Below are positions 10,757-21,440 of a stretch of 64,000 bases of DNA, in pieces. The notes beneath the pieces are model-generated. The model saw only the letters and a list, made by a program, of their open reading frames with translations. It made no database searches and was not told where the DNA came from. Every line of letters starts with the position of its first letter. Positions within the stretch are counted from its first letter, which is position 1. Origin of the DNA: Nomia melanderi (lineage: Eukaryota; Arthropoda; Insecta; Hymenoptera; Halictidae); contig NC_135000.1 in the NCBI RefSeq assembly GCF_051020985.1, positions 1,488,001 to 1,552,000 on the forward strand, written 5' to 3'. Position numbers and translations under genes: made by a program.

Positions 10757-11394
10757 CCGTTGATCAATACTGTATATTTCACCATACAATATAAAGGGGA
10801 TTGTTGTACCGTTTTCTTCACAAAATTACAAAGTACATACTGACAACATGACAAATATTTGCGTGAGACATTGTACGTGGAGTAGTTAGTTGGTGGACAT
10901 AAATTTTATGTGGGAAAATGAAGGGTTATGTGAACAAATGGGAGGCTGAGAATCATTGTGGTGTAAGTCTAAATTTTTATACTTCGAGTTAATAACATTT
11001 TTCATGATCATTCACGTCGTAACTGCATTTATTACCTAGAAATGATAGTGTACCTTATTTCAGCACTTCACTAAAAAAGAGCAACTCGTTCATAAAGATA
11101 ATGGTGTGAGACCGACTACAAACTGCCATTCACTTGAAAGGCTGATAATCATAGTGGTACAAGTCACTTTTATGGCGTTTCCGTAAAACAGTGTGTTGCA
11201 TTTTTTATAATAAAAACTTTCATGTATGTATGCATATATTATTAACAATGGAAACACCTGTACCAGCTCCAATATTACTTAAATACGTATACGTATAAAA
11301 TTTAAAGTATAGGAAGTAAAATACGTACGATCTATAGAGGAATTTACTAGTGAAGGTAGACTTACATTATTTTCGAAGGACTTACTTGGAGGAC
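10757..11394. other. AT-rich DNA, no gene seen
   Basis: No feature supported. It contains a short AATCAT(T/A)GTGGT repeat at about 10951 and 11147. Confidence 0.35.
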
Positions 11395-11629
11395 TTAACC
11401 CTTTGCACTCGAAAGTTTCTTTCTAGAAATATTCAACACTCTTTGATAAAATATAAACGATGCTCGTTGCGACTAATGTAAATAATTTAATCGATAAATT
11501 AAGGGACAAAAGTAATTCACATAGTGATGCGTTATACAAAGTTTAGTATTAAACATCAAACCTTATAATTTTACTGTATCAAATCATCAAGTGGTGACTG
11601 AGAGTCACCTCCCGAGTGCAGAGGGTTAA
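11395..11629 (-). mobile_element. TTAA-C MITE, complete
   Basis: 235 bp, TTAACCCTTTGCACTCGAAA to CGAGTGCAGAGGGTTAA. A perfect palindrome GGTGACT-GAG-AGTCACC lies at 11593-11609. The right TTAA is also the left TTAA of the next element. Confidence 0.92.
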
Positions 11630-11853
11630 TACTACTACTATCGAGCAATTAAACTGACTTTTTCGAATTTCTCTATAGAAACTCCAAAAACACATCCATT
11701 AAGACTACAATTGATTTACAATTCGATTTCTGTACTGGTAAATCAATTTCTTTAATAATTTCTCACAGAATCATTTGTTATTCTATTAATAATTGCAAAA
11801 CCTAGAAATCAGTAATGGGTCATTTTGATCTGTCTGATTAGTCTCGGTGTTAA
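11626..11853 (-). mobile_element. TTAA-B2 MITE, complete
   Basis: 228 bp, sharing TTAA 11626-11629 with the C element before it. The interior (ATCGAGCAATTAAA, TTAAGACTACAATTGATTTA) aligns with the reverse complement of the 53084-53237 copy. The right end GATTAGTCTCGGTGTTAA is a diverged B terminus, with GGTCATTTTGATC inside it. Confidence 0.75.
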
Positions 11854-12190
11854 AGGAGGACACCACCTAGAGACGTCCTAACACTAGGCAAGACATAATA
11901 AATGATTCTCCGAGAAATTACTGAAGACATTGATTTAGTAATACACGGATAGAATTCTAAATGAATAGAAATCTCAATAGATACATTGTCAGAGTTTTTA
12001 TAGGTAGATTTCAGAAAGTCAATTTGACTGCTCGGTAGTTCTACTGTCAAATATAGGTAAACTTGACGAATCTTTTATAAATAATTGTTACTTTTTGTTA
12101 ATAACTGATTTTTCTCTAACTGTGATCTTCTGCCTTATATTTATGTTTTTCCTAAGCTGAAATCTTACAAAACGATGCAATTGTTCTAAC
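11854..12190. repeat. Repeat S interrupted by a TTAA-B MITE
   Basis: S sequence GGAGGACACCACCTAGAGAC to 11877 resumes at 12051 with AAATATAGGTAAACTT and GTTACTTTTTGTTAATAA. The 1815 copy shows the two halves contiguous, which exposes the insertion. Confidence 0.65.
11878..12050 (-). mobile_element. TTAA-B MITE nested in repeat S
   Basis: Bounded by CTAACACTAGG on the left and GGTAGTTCTACTGTCAA on the right, both decayed TTAACACTAG-type ends. AGTCAATTTGACT lies near the right end. It sits exactly where an uninterrupted S copy would read GTCCTAAATATAG. Confidence 0.65.
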
Positions 12191-12192
12191 AA

Positions 12193-13611
12193 GGAGAATG
12201 CAAGGCCTTCGGGTCACCGATTTCGTTGAAACTTTGCATATTGGTAGATTTGGTTTTCCTGTTTAGGAATATATACCATTATAAGGGCAGATACTCAATA
12301 GTTTTTTAGATATTCGTTATTAAAAATTTATCACGTCAATAAGTGTTGTGTACGCGTTTTCTATTCGAAAATCTTATAGGGAAACCCGTACGTCGCACGC
12401 CGACTTAACTTTGTGCGAACTGTTTGGAAAGTGGACTGTATCTAATTACTTCAGTGAAGAATACTTTAGTGTTTATTTTTGCTTAGTTCAATAATAATCG
12501 TCAGCGGCGAGAGTATACAACGACGTCTATGTTCCGTCTTGTGTCTTATTCAAAAGGTTTCTTGTGTCTCGTTCCAAATGTTTCTTGTGTGTCTCCAAAT
12601 GTTTCTAGTGTGGGCTTTTATAAACCTTTTTTGGTAGGGGAGTACAAACTTTGTCCGAGTGGGACTCAACCGGTGATCCTGGAGGGGGTTGCCGATTGCA
12701 GCCCCTGGGTGACCCACGCAAGGGTCTTGAACGTTCTTGACACTGACCATAGCGAGTAATAAAACCAAGGATCGCCTCGACTTCTGGCAAACAGATGTAA
12801 GTTAAAGTTATGGTAAATCTACAAAACTGGCAAAACGTGCCGAAGCAAATACGACTAAATTATTGAAGTAATGGTTCCTTGGGCTTTTATTTCTGCTATG
12901 GTAAAAAATATTCAGGGCTCCAATGTGCCTCGCAGAAGGTGTCTCAATAACCCTCCTAAAGAGGTTTAGCGACGCAACAATAAGTACAGTATTAATTAGA
13001 ATAATCACCAAGTTGAATAATGGCGTGAGGGTAACGTTCTGGAATTATACTCTGTAGACCAGGATTTCGCGGTTCCTCGTTGGAAAGAACTATTTTTCGA
13101 CTTTTTTTATTTAAATTAATTCTATTTTGTGCATGTTAAATGTTAATTTATTTGATTGCAGTCGTTAAGGGAAACTGTTATATACTATATTTTTCTGTTT
13201 TACGTATTTTTGTACTATTTGAATTTTGTATAGCTTTATATATTACATTTTGTACTTTTTTACATAGTTAAGTCTTCTAGGAAATAAAGTAATTTTTTAT
13301 TAACATTTAACATGCACAAAATTGAATTAATTTAAACAAAAAAAATCGAAAAGTATTTTTCTTTTACATGGAGAACCGAACCCTGGTCTACAGGGCACAA
13401 TTCCAGAACGTTACCCTCACGTCATTATTCAACTTGGTAATTATTCAGATTAATACTATACTTATTAACGTAATAAATTTTTAATAACGAATATTTAAAA
13501 AACTATTGGGTATCTGCCCTTATAATAGTATATATTCATAAACAGGAGAACCAAATCTACCAATACGCAAAGTTTCAACGAAATCGGTGACCCGAAGGCC
13601 TTGCACTCTCC
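12193..13611. mobile_element. Mutator-like foldback element with long TIRs
   Basis: Inverted arms begin GGAGAATGCAAGGCCTTCGG on the left and the complement of GGAGAGTGCAAGGCCTTCGG on the right, at over 90 percent identity for about 150 bp. The flanks TTCTAACAA (12184-12192) and TTCTAAGTA (13612-13620) match at 7 of 9 positions, as for a 9-bp Mutator-type duplication. A second inverted pair (12985-13150 and 13298-13446) continues the same arms. The left arm is broken by an LTR at 12344-12979, and without it the element is about 780 bp with a loop near 145 bp. No transposase is present, so it is non-autonomous; the superfamily call rests on the TSD length and long arms. Confidence 0.7.
12344..12979. 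mobile_element. Solo LTR, BEL/Pao-like ends
   Basis: 636 bp starting TGTTGTGTACG and ending GACGCAACA, so the ends are TGTTG...CAACA. The flanking 5-bp duplication ATAAG is perfect (12339-12343 and 12980-12984). It interrupts the left arm of the foldback element, and the right arm carries the uninterrupted sequence. No gag or pol flanks it, so this is a recombined solo LTR. The TGTTG/CAACA ends and 5-bp duplication suit BEL/Pao, though Gypsy is possible. The 77-codon frame at 12529-12759 lies wholly inside and is not recognised. Confidence 0.75.
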
Positions 13612-13670
13612 TTCTAAGTATGTACCAAATACCAAATATGTACACATTGCGTGTGAACAGTCTTCAGGTT

Positions 13671-13935
13671 TACAGTGATGCTCGCTTAAATTTTACAAAA
13701 TCTGCTCGGCTAAATTCCACTGCACCATCTATATTCTTCTCCACTATTCACTGTCTCGAGCTTGTGTAATGTGATCCTAGTAGCAGGGACAGAAAATAAA
13801 TACAAGTAGAAACGGGATGAAAGTAGTCCATCGAGCATCGAGGGTCGAGACACGAGACTTCAAAGCGACGCCGCATGCATCAAATATAAACATGCACTGG
13901 AGAAAATTTCAATTGCAATCATTTTAACCTTACAG
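13671..13935 (+). mobile_element. Tc1/mariner-type MITE Q, half copy
   Basis: Starts TACAGTGATGCTCGCTTAAA and follows the left arm of the complete copy at 45478 for about 260 bp (CACTGTCTCGAG, AGACTTCAAAGC, ACATGCA). The right end is missing. Confidence 0.65.
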
Positions 13936-14379
13936 ATGTTACAGATTATATAACGGAAGGTGTCCTGAAAACAATGAGACTTGTTCGAACCTGGGAGTAC
14001 TGGAGAGTTGCAAGACATTCCTTATGAATTGTAAAAGTTTCTTTAATTTATTATGCTATATCCAACATTACATCTTGTTAGGTACTCGTGGCTACCGTAA
14101 TGGTGATCGAACTTTGTAGGCGTTTGCAGGTGGTGTGCCGACTTATAAAACTTATACGTCTCGAAGGACCACCCGAATGATCGGGAACAAAACTTAGAAA
14201 ATGAGTAGGAGCTGAAGTAGACTTGGTTCTTGTGGTGACTTGTTACGTTGTAATGTTGTACTATTTGTGATTGACTTCCTGCTTCTTACTTCCTATTCCG
14301 TCTTGCCTACTTCCTACTCTGTATTTCTTACTCGGTACTTCTTACTTCTTACTGACTGAACCTCCCAAAATCGTCTACG
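13936..14379. other. No gene seen; pyrimidine-rich repeat at 14270-14355
   Basis: AT-rich DNA, then a degenerate CTTCCTACTT/CTTACTTC tract on the plus strand. No coding signal supported. Confidence 0.4.
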
Positions 14380-14444
14380 CCACTTGTAATCATCCAATGT
14401 GCCACGTTTGGCGCATGCGCCACGGTTTTGCCACCTCTGCTCTA
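14380..14444. mobile_element. hAT-like MITE, right-end fragment
   Basis: ACTTGTAATCATCCAATGTG and GCGCCACGGTTTTGCCACC match the right end of the copy at 59542-59866. The terminus reads as the complement of CAGAGGTGGCAAAACC, a hAT-style CAG end. Confidence 0.5.
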
Positions 14445-14664
14445 GACTCTCAAACTGCACTGTTCCACGCTAGTCCACTCTTTTCTTCTCCTCTCAACTC
14501 GCGAAACTACACACTCCTAAAAAGGCCTTACAATCGTCTTAAATACTAATCCCGTCAACACGGGGCATGATTCTGCAGGCAATCATCGGCCGCCTGCGAA
14601 CCATCTGAGTTCAAGTGGCCTGGTCGTAACGGTCCGAGTATACCTGCGGTATCCGGCCTTACGC

Positions 14665-15032
14665 GTCGCACCCCACATTATAAACAATGCTACTTAACGC
14701 AGTGACATTCAGCTACATGACCGTGCAGTAATAATAATGCAATTCAATTAAATGATTAACCCTTTGCGAACGGAGATTCTTTGAACTGTACAAAAGCTTC
14801 AACGGATGAAGCTAAATTATATATTAATTGCTTAAATAATAGCAGAAACAGAAACTACATGCTAATCTCTTGCTGTCCGAGTAATTAAATCATTTGCCTG
14901 CGACTTAGTCTTCTAAATATGAACGTTTCATCTCGCCGAAATGTCGACGTTCGTCCGCAAAGTGTTAAATATTATACTTCTTCCATTTCGTGTATTTTGC
15001 TCTATGAAACCGTGCGACATTCAACGTGTTAC
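14665..15032 (+). mobile_element. TTAA-D MITE, left-truncated, holding a G MITE
   Basis: D interior (CAATGCTACTTAACGCAGTG, CAATTCAATTAAATGA) up to TTAA 14756, resuming after 14968 with ATATTATACTTC and the D terminus GCGACATTCAACGTGTTAC. The 53234-53481 copy shows the uninterrupted sequence, with TTGA at the target position. Confidence 0.75.
14756..14968 (-). mobile_element. TTAA-G MITE, complete, nested
   Basis: 213 bp, TTAACCCTTTGCGAACGGAG to CGTCCGCAAAGTGTTAA, inserted in a D element. It has the same length, in opposite orientation, as the copy at 54758-54970. Confidence 0.9.
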
Positions 15033-15073
15033 TTTTAGCCGCTCGGATCGGACAAACACCCCACAGTGCGGCG

Positions 15074-15560
15074 TTAACCCCTTGCCTTACAATAACGTGT
15101 GAGACTCGCGGTGAAGGTTTTAAACGGAACTTAACAAATATAAATATTAGTCAATTATTGTGAATACAAATGAAATATTATCCTTTTGCTATCAATTATT
15201 ATAACTAAAAGCAAACATAGGCATAGAATATACCTAAAATTTGTCTCTCTTTTCAATAAATTATTAACCCTTTGCACTCGAGAGGTGACTCTCAATCACC
15301 ACTTGATTTGACACAGTAAAACTATAGAATGTGATATTTAATGTTAAACTTTCTATAATGCCTCGATACGTGAAACATTGGAATAAAACAGCTTTGTTCC
15401 TCACTAGTGAGTTCTCTTCGAATTAGTCTCAAAGAACATCGCTTCACCTCGTAAAGAAATGTTAAATATTTCTAGTAAGAAACATTCGAGTGCAAAGGGT
15501 TAATGGCAAACTGGTTGTGTCGATTATAGTTGAAAAATAAATCGCAAGGCAAGGGGTTAA
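15074..15560 (+). mobile_element. TTAA-E MITE holding a C MITE
   Basis: Ends TTAACCCCTTGCCTTACAAT and GCAAGGCAAGGGGTTAA. The C element 15264-15503 splits it at TTAA. Removing it leaves 247 bp, matching the 250-bp copy at 53865-54114 throughout. The E palindrome is partly decayed (CGTGTGAGACTCGCG). The right TTAA is shared with a family A element. Confidence 0.93.
15264..15503 (+). mobile_element. TTAA-C MITE, complete, nested in E
   Basis: 240 bp, TTAACCCTTTGCACTCGAGA to CATTCGAGTGCAAAGGGTTAA in imperfect inverted form. Palindrome GGTGACT-CTC-AATCACC at 15284-15300, one mismatch. TTAA is duplicated at the insertion. Confidence 0.95.
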
Positions 15561-15778
15561 CACTAGGTTTACGGAGTGCGTCAATTTGACGCATACTGAA
15601 TTTATAAACATTACTTGGCAAATGTTTACGTCGGTTTTGGTTGATGCAGTTACAAGAATACGTATCGTAATAACCTAATTTTAAATACCTAATTTCCAAG
15701 ATCTAAATGGTCCAACATCAGTTTTTCTAGGAACAATAGAATAAACCGGACAATAAACGTCCGTGAACCTAGTGTTAA
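15557..15778 (+). mobile_element. TTAA-A MITE, complete
   Basis: 222 bp, TTAACACTAGGTTTACGGAG to CCGTGAACCTAGTGTTAA. Perfect palindrome TGCGTCAA-T-TTGACGCA at 15577-15593. Chained to the E element by a shared TTAA. Confidence 0.93.
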
Positions 15779-16180
15779 AAGCGAAAGGGTTGAACAGAGT
15801 GGTATTTCCACCCTCGGCAACTTCACGTGTCACCCAGCTTCAACCGGAAACGGGTTCGGATAGAGAGGGTTGTCGAGGTGGTGTCATCTCACGGCGGATG
15901 GCGGAGGACGATGGGAAGCGGAGCGATCCCGATCGAACGAGCCGCTTGAATCGTTGCTCCACTTTTTATCGGGAACGCCGCCTCACGCAACAATCGCGTT
16001 TCCCAATATTGTTCGCGGCTGGAACAATCGATGCAGTTCCCAAGCCGGAACGAAGACCAGCGAGCATTCCGTTGCGGAGTTTCCGTTTAATCGCGACCTG
16101 GATATTTACTAGACGCAGAAGGAAACAAACCTATCGACAAAGGACGATTGTCGGGAAATCGGACTTGTTCGGATAATTTT
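15779..16180. other. GC-rich island 4
   Basis: A GC-rich patch with frames of 137 codons (15763-16176, starting inside the A MITE) and 80 codons on the plus strand. The start codon of the longer frame lies in transposon DNA and the peptide has no recognisable motif, so I do not call a gene. Confidence 0.45.
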
Positions 16181-16312
16181 ACGTGATTTCTAATTAGACT
16201 CGGACTTCGGTTATTCGTTTCGATCGGGCGGCCGATAATCTGGATAAATAGAGACATAAAGAGACATTTTTGAAAATATGGTTATAAAATTCGATGGTAT
16301 TTGTATAAGGTA

Positions 16313-16685
16313 ATGGCACCTAATATGGATCATTTGATTTTAAAAGCTTGCTGAAACGAAAGATTATTTTTTTTACTTGGATAAGGGTTTCGTGTGAACG
16401 TTGCATACGAGTCAGTTGATCATAACCTCTAAGAAACTAGCCTTGGAAATGGATGACCATCTGCATCAAAAGAGGAAGAAATTAATAAATATTTGTATAC
16501 TGGTCGATAAGATTGTAAAAATTGAATTGCCCTCAAACCGAGGTAAAAAGTGTAAATACAGTCAAAAACAAATGGTTGGAACAAAATGGCACGTAATATG
16601 GAACTTCTATGTACACAAAACTCATTTTTACTGCGAGAAATGAATATTTATGGAATTAGAAAGAATAAATAAACAAATCTTAATT
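16313..16685 (-). repeat. CATATTA-unit repeat, single unit
   Basis: The reverse complement aligns with the two-unit array at 42158-42640: shared GAAGAAATTAATAA, GTAAAAATTGAATTG, GTCAAAAACA, TAATATGGAAC. The 80-codon frame 16401-16643 lies inside; homologous frames in the other units carry stops, so it is probably not a live gene. Confidence 0.6.
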
Positions 16686-17233
16686 TAATCTTTAATTTAT
16701 ACTCATTACATTCTTCTTGAACACAATGCATGGGACATATGTTTCTCCATTATTATCATTATTGTAATTACCACCATAAACGGAAATTTGTTATAATAAT
16801 ATGTAACTTTAACAAACAATGTACACCCAATATGTGTTCCTTATTAGGAACCCACGTATTCCGATAGAAAAATAATAACTATTTTAAGAAGATAGTAAAT
16901 TTGCAGCAAATTGCTTTTGAATAGTGAAAAACAAACATGTTCAATGATAAATTATGAAAAAATAAAATTGTTTGGCCTATATTAAGAAATAAATCCTAAC
17001 TATATTAAGAAAGTTGACTATTTAACTCGCCTCTCAAAAAATTTAACGTACTACCAAACACAATAATGCTTCGCATTCAAAGACAAATTTTTAATTGATG
17101 TCCAACTGTTAATATGATTGTTTTCTATCACTAATGAAGTATTTCTCATGGTAACTGACACATCAAGCTATTCATTTTCCGAAATTTTATGCTGTTCCAT
17201 ATAAAACGTTGTTACCCTACTTCGAGGGACAAT
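16686..17233. other. AT-rich DNA, no gene seen
   Basis: No supported feature. Confidence 0.35.
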
Positions 17234-17457
17234 TTAACACTAGGTTTACCGGCATTTATTGTACAGTTTATTCTATTGTTCCTGGGGAAGTTGATATTCG
17301 TTCATTTAGATTTTGGAAATTGTAGATGTAGAAATAGACAAACAGGATTCATATTCGTGTAATTGGATCAACGAAAACCGATTGAAACATTTACCGAATA
17401 ATGTTTATGAAATTCAATCTGCGTCAAATTGATGCGGTTCCGTAAACCTAGTGTTAA
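17234..17457 (-). mobile_element. TTAA-A MITE, complete
   Basis: 224 bp, TTAACACTAGGTTTACCGGC to TTCCGTAAACCTAGTGTTAA. The palindrome near the right end (17421-17435) has one broken position, GCGTCAA-A-TTGATGC. Used as the family reference. Confidence 0.93.
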
Positions 17458-19424
17458 AAATCTGAATTATTGAGTTCCAATTGAACCAAGAATATTTAGA
17501 TCGATCTAGCATTGTCCCGGCTGATCGAGATCTTAGTGTATAGAATATCTAAAATTTGGTCCGAAATGCAAGAATTATTGCTGTGATTTGAGATTTGGCG
17601 TATATTATACAAAATATTAATTAGTGTTTTGAGAAATTCACTGTAAATTGTTGGAGATAAGAACTGATTCAGATAATTATCGTTGTTTTACAGTATTATT
17701 TTACATGTTTAACTTATGAGAAGTGTAATATCTATTTGTTAATGAATACCATTTATTATCAATTGACTTCTTAATTAATTCACTTGATAGTAAAGTTATA
17801 TAAAACATGGCTAATTGTATTTATTAATCATACAGTCATACAATTCCTGTACCTATACTGAATTCTTTAGTTCCAGTTTCTTGTAATGGTAATTTAATGT
17901 ATCAGCAAAATAATCATTCAAATATTCTACTAAATACTATTTACAGAAATAAACACGTTCCCTATTTGTTTCGACAGTACTCTCCATAGTCGCAGTATTT
18001 CATTAAATCTAACGTGTTTAAAATTGATTTTGAAACACACATTTTCAATTTACTACTGTTTATCAAATTTCTAGAAACTGTAATAAAGAAGCTTATTGGT
18101 ATTTCGAGTGTCATCTATGCTAGATATACTAATCATTTCCATTGAAAGCTATTATTAGCATTTACGTATCACCAGAAATACGAGATCACAGTCCTTATAA
18201 ATATTCTGGTAGCAAACGTTTCAGAACTGTTCCATGATTGAAATATTTACATTTTATTTCGAATAACTCTCGAACTTACAAAGTCACGGAAGTGAAAATA
18301 TGCGACGATGTCGTTTCAAAATCAATTCTGCGGTCGTGACTCTCTCGTAGCCTGACAAAACACTTTTACCTGGTCGTAAGATATGTTATGTCATGCTACG
18401 CCTGACATGCGTAATTTATTTACAGATGCCACAGCGCAAAGTTAACGGTCCAGGCTATTCCAAGTTTTTCACTGCAGAATCCTTATGGACGTTATTCAGG
18501 TCGAATACAGATTGATACACCATTGCATCGATTTATTTGGAACTATTTGCAAGGCTTTGAAATGTATTTTACAATAAAGAAATTGTCAATATGTGACTAT
18601 CAATAAGAATTCAAATTAAATGAGGATACAAGTGATATAAATGGATTGAGATGTCAATGTGATTTACTTTTTCATCACGGGGATAGAAATGAATAAATAC
18701 CGCTTACTCGTTCACGGTAAATAATTAAGAAATTAACTACAAACATTTCTTTCTGATCTAACAGAACATACTTCTATTGTAATGTATTTTAATTATATAT
18801 ATCAATTTTTCTTACTATTTGTAACATTATCATCGTATCATACAAGTTATTCATTTGCTAAAGTGATTATAACTCTGCGAAACAAGAAGTAGAGAAAATT
18901 GATAAAATAAAATAAGTATCAATCGAGTGTTTGAATTTTGGATGTTAAAATTTGATAGCATTTCACAAGAAGATTCACTTTCACCTGTGGACAGTGTATA
19001 TGATCCATATTTTATTATAGAGACGATTTTATTTAATTAATTTTGTTTAGGCAGGTTAATATAATTTGTGATTGTATTCCTTTATTTTATTTCCAGAAAC
19101 ATAGAGATTTGACAGATATTAAGAAAGGTGTTTAATTTTTATTCTTCATCCTACCAATAAAATTCAAATAAAAATCTTCCATTTATATTTCGTCCATTTA
19201 CGTATTTGTGTGTATATATAGCTAAATAACAATTGCATTACAAACAGCGTGATTGAAATAATACAATTTTCAGCAATAAAACTAGTTATCAAAAACCACA
19301 TCAAGATAGATAAATTGCTACATTTAATTTCATCAAACAGTTATTTTCTATTTTATCGTACACATATTCAGATCAAATTAACTCACCTCAGAATTTTTAT
19401 TTTGTAATTATAATATTTAAATTA
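17458..19424. other. AT-rich DNA, no gene seen
   Basis: Nearly 2 kb with no TTAA element pair, no long frame and no GC island: the longest featureless stretch of the window. It could be old decayed repeat or unique intronic DNA. Confidence 0.4.
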
Positions 19425-19875
19425 CGAAGCGGCTTAATTACTAGAAAACAATTACAAGAAGAAAACTGGTATCAATTGAAAACGTTCAGTAACACGAGTA
19501 TCTATGTATACAATAATATAACTTGACACTATTTCTATCGAAGCTGTCAAAAGACAACTTTTGAAATTTTAGCTTAAAACTATTTTCTCAGTTTACTCAT
19601 TTTTCCTCAATTGAACTTTGGACATTTCCCGTGGTAAATTCTGTAATCGTTATTCAAAAAGTCGGAAAGTTAATTCAGAATATACGACTAAACTAAGAAA
19701 ATAATTTTATGTTCAAATTTCGAAGGGTGTCTTTTGACACGTTCGGTAGAAATTGTGTTAAGAACTATGACACCATACAATGAATAACTAATTCCAATAC
19801 TATTCGCCTTTATTAATATACGATAAGTAATGTTACACGAAATGCTCTAAATTTTTGTGCTAGTCAACGTGTTAA
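19425..19875 (+). mobile_element. TTAA-D2 MITE, left end eroded, holding a T MITE
   Basis: The interior before 19523 and after 19761 aligns with the D2 copy at 25918-26165 (AACACGAG, CATTAATA-like blocks). The right terminus GCTAGTCAACGTGTTAA ends at 19875. The left TIR is not visible. Confidence 0.65.
19523..19761. mobile_element. TTAA-T MITE, complete, nested in D2
   Basis: 239 bp with long imperfect TIRs of about 70 bp: TTGACACTATTTCTATCGAA on the left and the complement of TTAACACAATTTCTACCGAA on the right. GTGTC-TTTT-GACAC at 19727-19740 near the right end, and TGTCAAAAGACA in the left arm. Confidence 0.85.
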
Positions 19876-20001
19876 TTAAATGTGTCTGCTTACACAGACA
19901 CAAAATTAAAAGACTCTTTGGATCTCAAGAATCTTATGGTCCTAATATTTATTAAAGATAATAAAGAAACAAGTCACTCTAATTGCTCGCTTGTTTCAAT
20001 G

Positions 20002-20224
20002 TTAACACGTTGAATGCACGATTTTAACGTGCAGAATATGCGAAATGAAAAAGATACAATATTAAATTGTTTCATTGAATTACATTGTTATTATCACTTT
20101 GCTGAATGTCACCGCATTAACTAACATTATTTACAATATAAAAATGTCTTCAAATCATCGTTTAATTAAGGAAATTGCAGCAATTGAATTTCACCGGTGA
20201 CCCCCATGGTATTCAAGGTATTAA
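20002..20224 (-). mobile_element. TTAA-D MITE, complete
   Basis: 223 bp, TTAACACGTTGAATGCACGA to ATTCAAGGTATTAA. Palindrome TCACCGGTGA at 20191-20200, followed by CCCCCATGG. Its right TTAA is the left TTAA of the next element. Confidence 0.88.
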
Positions 20225-20486
20225 CCGTTTGAGTGCTAAACAAAATCTGTGGATATACACCAAAAATACGGAAGTGATTGGGTGTGCGTAAAAAGAATTA
20301 ATAAGAGTAGTTATCTCATTAGATCACAAATATTGTTATTACAAAACAAAAACATGTATTCAAATAAATTTTGTTTTATTTCTTGAGAAACATAACAAGA
20401 AAATGATAATTGATACTGATAAATAGAAGCGTTATCGCATTCCCCGCAATTTTAGCACAACACAAGGAGAGTATTCAAACGGTTAA
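20221..20486. mobile_element. TTAA-H MITE, complete
   Basis: 266 bp. Inverted ends TTAACCGTTTGAGTGCTAAA and the complement of TTAACCGTTTGAATACTCTC. Single copy in the window. No clear subterminal palindrome. Confidence 0.75.
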
Positions 20487-20499
20487 AGATAAATGGCTC

Positions 20500-20978
20500 G
20501 GCGTTCGCTTCAAGGCAATTCCATGCGATGAACCACCGAAACACCCGCGCGCCACGGTCCCAAGGGGTTAACATTGAGGCTCGTCCTTCCCGTCTCTTTT
20601 CCGGCAAGAACGTCTGATTTATGGATACATATATCGTACGATGATAGCTCGATATTGCGATGCAGCATGCGCGGGCAATAGCAGCCGGAGCCCTCGTCGA
20701 AATAACTTTCACTCACGGTGTCGCTGTTCCGATGCTGATGCTGCCGTGCGTACCGCGAATCCTCGAGCAAAGTTGCATAAACGGCTGTGCGCGTCCTGGA
20801 ACGTGGAAGCCTGTCGCCGTCGCGGTTATACAAGCAGCCGGTTCCACGACTCCTTCTCTTCTCGTTTGAATCGATCCTACGCGTAGGAGTCCGCGGACTC
20901 TCGATTTCTCGCGTTTAACGCCTTTGCCTTGCTATCCCCCATTGCTCCGGCGAGCAGCCTTCGTCTTGCCGCGGGCTG
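20500..20978. other. GC-rich island 5
   Basis: A CpG-rich patch with overlapping frames up to 107 codons on the minus strand (20510-20833) and 81 on the plus. A GGGGTTAAC at 20565 looks like a lone TTAA-element end. No domain recognised. Confidence 0.45.
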
Positions 20979-21440
20979 GAATTGGAAAGATAGTATGCTT
21001 TGCAAATTGATTAGGCAGCGGAAAAAGTTTCTTCAGGTTTTTCAATCGATATTTGAACGAGTTTGTAATGTAATTTGATTTTATTTGATGCCAATGGTGT
21101 AAACTTGACTTGCTAATGATAATTTCAGTTATTTAACTGGCGGAATGCTGACTGGTATCAAGTCGTTATTAAGGAAAACAACGAAAAGAATTTTCTTCGG
21201 TGCCTACTAGAATTGGAAAAGTAGTATTTTTTGCAAGTTAATTGGGCGCCAGAAAAAGTCCCTGTGGGTTTTTCAATCGATATTTGAACGAGTTTGTAAT
21301 GTAATTTGATTTTATTTGATGCCAATGGTGTAAATATGACTTGCTAATGGTAATTTCAGTTATTTAACTGGCGGAATACTGACTGGTATCAAGTCGTTAT
21401 TAAGGAAAACAACGAAAAGAATTTTTTTCGGTACCTAATA
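20979..21440. repeat. 231-bp tandem duplication
   Basis: Two copies at 20979-21209 and 21210-21440, offset 231 bp and about 93 percent identical over the last 170 bp (TTCAATCGATATTTGAACGA, GATGCCAATGGTGTAAA, CAAGTCGTTATTAAGGAAAA). The first copy starts in the edge of a GC island. Confidence 0.9.

Noticed and set aside
12529..12759. 77-codon frame with a downstream GTAAGT-like donor
   Set aside because: Entirely inside the solo LTR; no protein family recognised.
15763..16176. 137-codon plus-strand frame
   Set aside because: The start codon lies in a family A MITE, the rest in GC-rich DNA with few stops on either strand. No recognisable domain.
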